64,000 nt of DNA. Origin: Alkalibacterium sp049389645. GTDB lineage: Bacteria > Bacillota > Bacilli > Lactobacillales > Carnobacteriaceae_A. This document shows, in pieces, positions 61,583 to 64,000 of the stretch. Position 1 is the stretch's first letter. Every line of letters begins with the position of its first letter. The stretch is from the NCBI RefSeq assembly GCF_049389645.1, contig NZ_CP186540.1, positions 1,798,001-1,862,000 on the forward strand, in the 5' to 3' direction. The notes under the pieces are model-generated. The model did no database searches. It was not told where the DNA came from and was given only the letters and a program-made list of their open reading frames with translations. The position numbers and the translations under genes are program-made.

Positions 61583-62236
61583 ATGTTTACAGGTATTGTA
61601 GAAGAAATCGGAGAACTGAAAAACATAAATAAAGGTGCCCGATCAAGCACATTGACGATCAAAGCCAACAAGGTGATGGCAGATACTAAAATTGGAGACA
61701 GCATCATGACCAATGGTATCTGTTTGACCGTTACCAGTATGACGGAGCACTCATTCACCGTAGACGTGATGTCGGAAACACTGAACCGGACGTCTTTAGG
61801 TGATATGTCCAGCGGCAGTAAAATCAATCTTGAACGCGCACTGAATTTACAAACCCGTTTAGGCGGACATATGGTCAGTGGTCACATTGACGGAACGGGC
61901 GTCATCTCTGAATATAGAAAAGATGATAATGCGGTTTGGGTAACGATTCAGGCGAGTCCGGATGTGTTGCGCTATGTTATTGAAAAAGGGTCGATTGCTA
62001 TTGACGGTATCAGCTTGACCGTAGCAGCAGTATCCGACAAAGACTTCAAAGTTTCGATCATCCCGCATACCGCTGAAGAGACGACTCTACTTAAACATAA
62101 GACCGGCGACAAGGTTAATTTAGAAGTTGATTTGATAGGTAAATATGTCGAAAAACTCTTAGGTTTATCTCCGGAAAAAGACGTTAAAAAAAATCCATTA
62201 ACAGAAGCACTTTTAAAAAATAATGGCTTTTCATAA
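61583..62236 (+). CDS. ribE: riboflavin synthase alpha chain
   Basis: The 217-residue protein has the two-fold repeated lumazine-binding barrels: MFTGIVEEIGEL with GDSIMTNGICLTV in the first, and GGHMVSGHIDGTG with SIAIDGISLTVAA in the second. It dismutates 6,7-dimethyl-8-ribityllumazine to riboflavin. It overlaps ribD closely (ATG at 61583 right after its stop). Confidence 0.93.
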   Translation: MFTGIVEEIGELKNINKGARSSTLTIKANKVMADTKIGDSIMTNGICLTVTSMTEHSFTVDVMSETLNRTSLGDMSSGSKINLERALNLQTRLGGHMVSGHIDGTGVISEYRKDDNAVWVTIQASPDVLRYVIEKGSIAIDGISLTVAAVSDKDFKVSIIPHTAEETTLLKHKTGDKVNLEVDLIGKYVEKLLGLSPEKDVKKNPLTEALLKNNGFS

Positions 62237-62254
62237 AAAGATAGGAGTGAATAG

Positions 62255-63448
62255 ATGTTTGATAAAATCGAAGACCTATTAGAAGATTTGAAACAAGGGA
62301 AAAACGTGATCATCGTCGATAATGAGGACAGAGAAAACGAAGGAGACATTATTTGTGCCGCTGAATTTGCGACACCTGAAAATGTCAACTTCATGACATT
62401 ATATGCGCGCGGATTGATCTGTATGCCCATGACGAAAGATTACACAAAAAAACTGGGTCTTTCTCAAATGAGCTTATACAACACCGATGATCATACGACA
62501 GCTTTCACTGTTTCTATCGATTATAAAGATACCCTGACAGGCATATCGGCAATGGAACGTTCAATGACAGCCATCAAAGCAGTCAAAGAGGGCAGTCGAC
62601 CTGAGGACTTCAAACGACCGGGACACATGTTTCCACTGGAGGCTGTCGATGGAGGGGTATTGGCAAGAATCGGTCATACTGAAGCGACGGTCGACTTGAT
62701 GCGCTTGGCAGGATTGAAACCTGCAGGGTTATGCTGTGAAATCATGAAAGTCGATGGTTCAATGGCTCGAAGAGACGACTTGATCGAACTTGCCAAAGAA
62801 CACCAGTTGAAAATCGGAACGATCACTGACTTGGTCGAGTACAGAAAAGCAAACGAACAGCTCATTTTTAGAGAATCAAAAGCTAAATTACCTACTAAAT
62901 ACGGTGACTTTGATATTTATGCCTATCAGCATAAATTCACCGGTGAACATCATGTCGCTTTAGTCAAAGGAGATGTGTCTGATGGCGAACCGGTACTATG
63001 CCGAATTCATTCAGAATGTTTGACTGGCGACGTCTTCGGTTCGAAAAAATGTGACTGCGGACAACAGCTAGATACGGCTTTGACAAAAATCGCTGAAGAA
63101 GGTCGGGGTGTTTTAGTTTATATGCGTCAGGAAGGACGAGGCATTGGCCTGGTCAATAAGATCAAAGCTTATGCATTACAAGATCAAGGACACGATACGA
63201 TCGATGCCAATTTGTTGCTTGGGTTACCAGTAGATTCTAGAGAGTATTATGAATGCAAACAAATTTTTGATGATCTAGGTGTCAATCGTTTAAACTTGAT
63301 GACGAACAACCCGTTGAAAGTAGCTACGCTGGATAACTATGGGATGAAAATAGAAAAGCGAATTCCTATTCAAAGTAAAATACATGATGAGGATAGACAT
63401 TACCTCACTACCAAAAAAGAAAAATTTGGTCATTATTTAGATCTTTAA
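62255..63448 (+). CDS. ribBA: bifunctional DHBP synthase/GTP cyclohydrolase II
   Basis: The 397-residue protein fuses DHBP synthase (NEDRENEGDI, HTEATVDLMRLAG) with GTP cyclohydrolase II (HSECLTGDVFGSKKCDCG, with zinc ligands Cys, and RQEGRGIGL). It makes both branch precursors of riboflavin. It is the third gene of the rib operon. The length matches family members. Confidence 0.93.
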   Translation: MFDKIEDLLEDLKQGKNVIIVDNEDRENEGDIICAAEFATPENVNFMTLYARGLICMPMTKDYTKKLGLSQMSLYNTDDHTTAFTVSIDYKDTLTGISAMERSMTAIKAVKEGSRPEDFKRPGHMFPLEAVDGGVLARIGHTEATVDLMRLAGLKPAGLCCEIMKVDGSMARRDDLIELAKEHQLKIGTITDLVEYRKANEQLIFRESKAKLPTKYGDFDIYAYQHKFTGEHHVALVKGDVSDGEPVLCRIHSECLTGDVFGSKKCDCGQQLDTALTKIAEEGRGVLVYMRQEGRGIGLVNKIKAYALQDQGHDTIDANLLLGLPVDSREYYECKQIFDDLGVNRLNLMTNNPLKVATLDNYGMKIEKRIPIQSKIHDEDRHYLTTKKEKFGHYLDL

Positions 63449-63503
63449 AAGAAAATGCACAAGAGTTTAAATACAAAATATAAACCTAAATTGGAAGGAA
63501 TGG

Positions 63504-63977
63504 ATGACAATAATGAATACAATCGAAGGACAGTTGATCGCAAAAGATTTGAAAATAGGAATAGTTGTAGCGAGGTTCAATGCTTTTATCGGATCGAGAT
63601 TACTTGAAGGAGCCGTCGATACACTGAGAAGACACGGTGTAGACGAATCAGATATCGACGTCGCCTGGGTCCCCGGCGCATATGAAATTCCACTGGTTGC
63701 TAAAAAAATGGCGGGTTCCGATCGTTACGATGCCATCATAACTCTGGGTGCAGTGATAAGAGGCGCAACCTCACATTACGATATCGTGTGTTCAGAAGTA
63801 GCTAAAGGCGTCGCTTCAGCATCAGACAGTACGGGCGTACCCGTGATGTTTGGAGTGTTGACAACGGACACGATCGAACAGGCCATCGAACGTGCCGGAA
63901 CGAAAGCGGGTAATAAAGGTTCTGATGTAGCCGTTGGTGCTATAGAAATGGCAAACTTATTGAAGAAGCTTTCTTAA
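63504..63977 (+). CDS. ribH: lumazine synthase (6,7-dimethyl-8-ribityllumazine synthase)
   Basis: The 157-residue protein has GIVVARFN, VPGAYEIPL, TLGAVIRGATSHYD, VMFGVLTTDT and the C-terminal GNKGSDVA. It condenses the DHBP and the ribityl-pyrimidine to lumazine, forming an icosahedral capsid. It is the last gene before the end of the window; a 23-bp tail follows. ATG 63504 is used; ATG 63513 is an alternative. Confidence 0.93.
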   Translation: MTIMNTIEGQLIAKDLKIGIVVARFNAFIGSRLLEGAVDTLRRHGVDESDIDVAWVPGAYEIPLVAKKMAGSDRYDAIITLGAVIRGATSHYDIVCSEVAKGVASASDSTGVPVMFGVLTTDTIEQAIERAGTKAGNKGSDVAVGAIEMANLLKKLS

Positions 63978-64000
63978 TGAAAGACTTGAAAAATGTAAAA

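Overview
The window reads as a chromosomal segment of a low-GC Gram-positive bacterium, most likely a lactic-acid-type Firmicute (order Lactobacillales; a Carnobacteriaceae-like relative is my best guess, not proven). The signs are AGGAGG-type ribosome sites, sigma-A promoters, CcpA-type cre sites, a T-box and an FMN riboswitch, acetate and butyrate kinases, an agmatine deiminase pathway and a ptb-buk-bkd operon in the gene order known from Enterococcus faecalis. Several exported proteins have strongly acidic linkers, which would suit a marine or alkaliphilic relative. Genes are dense, mostly on the + strand, with clear Rho-independent terminators between units.

Layout. 1-1.8 kb: small lipoprotein, a decayed remnant and an MgtC-like membrane protein with a disturbed 5' end. 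1.9-7.8 kb: a binding-protein-dependent ABC importer co-transcribed with a glycerophosphodiester phosphodiesterase and a TPR-DUF218 protein. 8-9.5 kb: an autoregulated HTH/membrane-protein pair and a metallo-beta-lactamase-fold hydrolase. 9.7-15.6 kb: an Lrp-type regulator divergent from an agmatine catabolic operon, where a sodium:solute symporter runs in frame into putrescine carbamoyltransferase, followed by agmatine deiminase and an APC permease. 15.7-16.3 kb: a decayed minus-strand gene. 16.5-27.6 kb: a six-gene + strand unit joining a large exported glycosidase-like protein, a lone receiver, a hybrid histidine kinase, an HPt-REC-GGDEF-REC protein, a membrane-anchored HEAT-repeat protein and a processive-type family 2 glycosyltransferase. 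I read it as a phosphorelay and cyclic-di-GMP controlled exopolysaccharide system, and it is the strongest candidate for a poorly described system here.

27.9-39.8 kb: an MhqR-type quinone-responsive dioxygenase, an NSS transporter, then ptb-buk-bkdDABC, a LysR regulator and leucine dehydrogenase. Together these convert branched-chain amino acids to branched acids with ATP formed at Buk. 39.9-45.5 kb: two arrays of 52-bp hairpin repeats (4 diverged units and 16 close units) around a duplicated DUF2975/HTH operon, a K+ channel, PgeF and a TetR/flavin reductase pair. 45.9-55.8 kb: housekeeping and hypothetical genes, including ackA, a frameshifted CBS-domain gene, esterase, phosphoesterase, permease and cutC. 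55.8-58.8 kb: a Met T-box controlling metNIQ. 58.9-64 kb: thiolase, then an FMN riboswitch and ribD-ribE-ribBA-ribH.

Three reading-frame anomalies (mgtC start, symporter-PTC junction, CBS gene) lie at or next to short homopolymer runs. They could be true mutations or assembly errors, and raw reads would decide.
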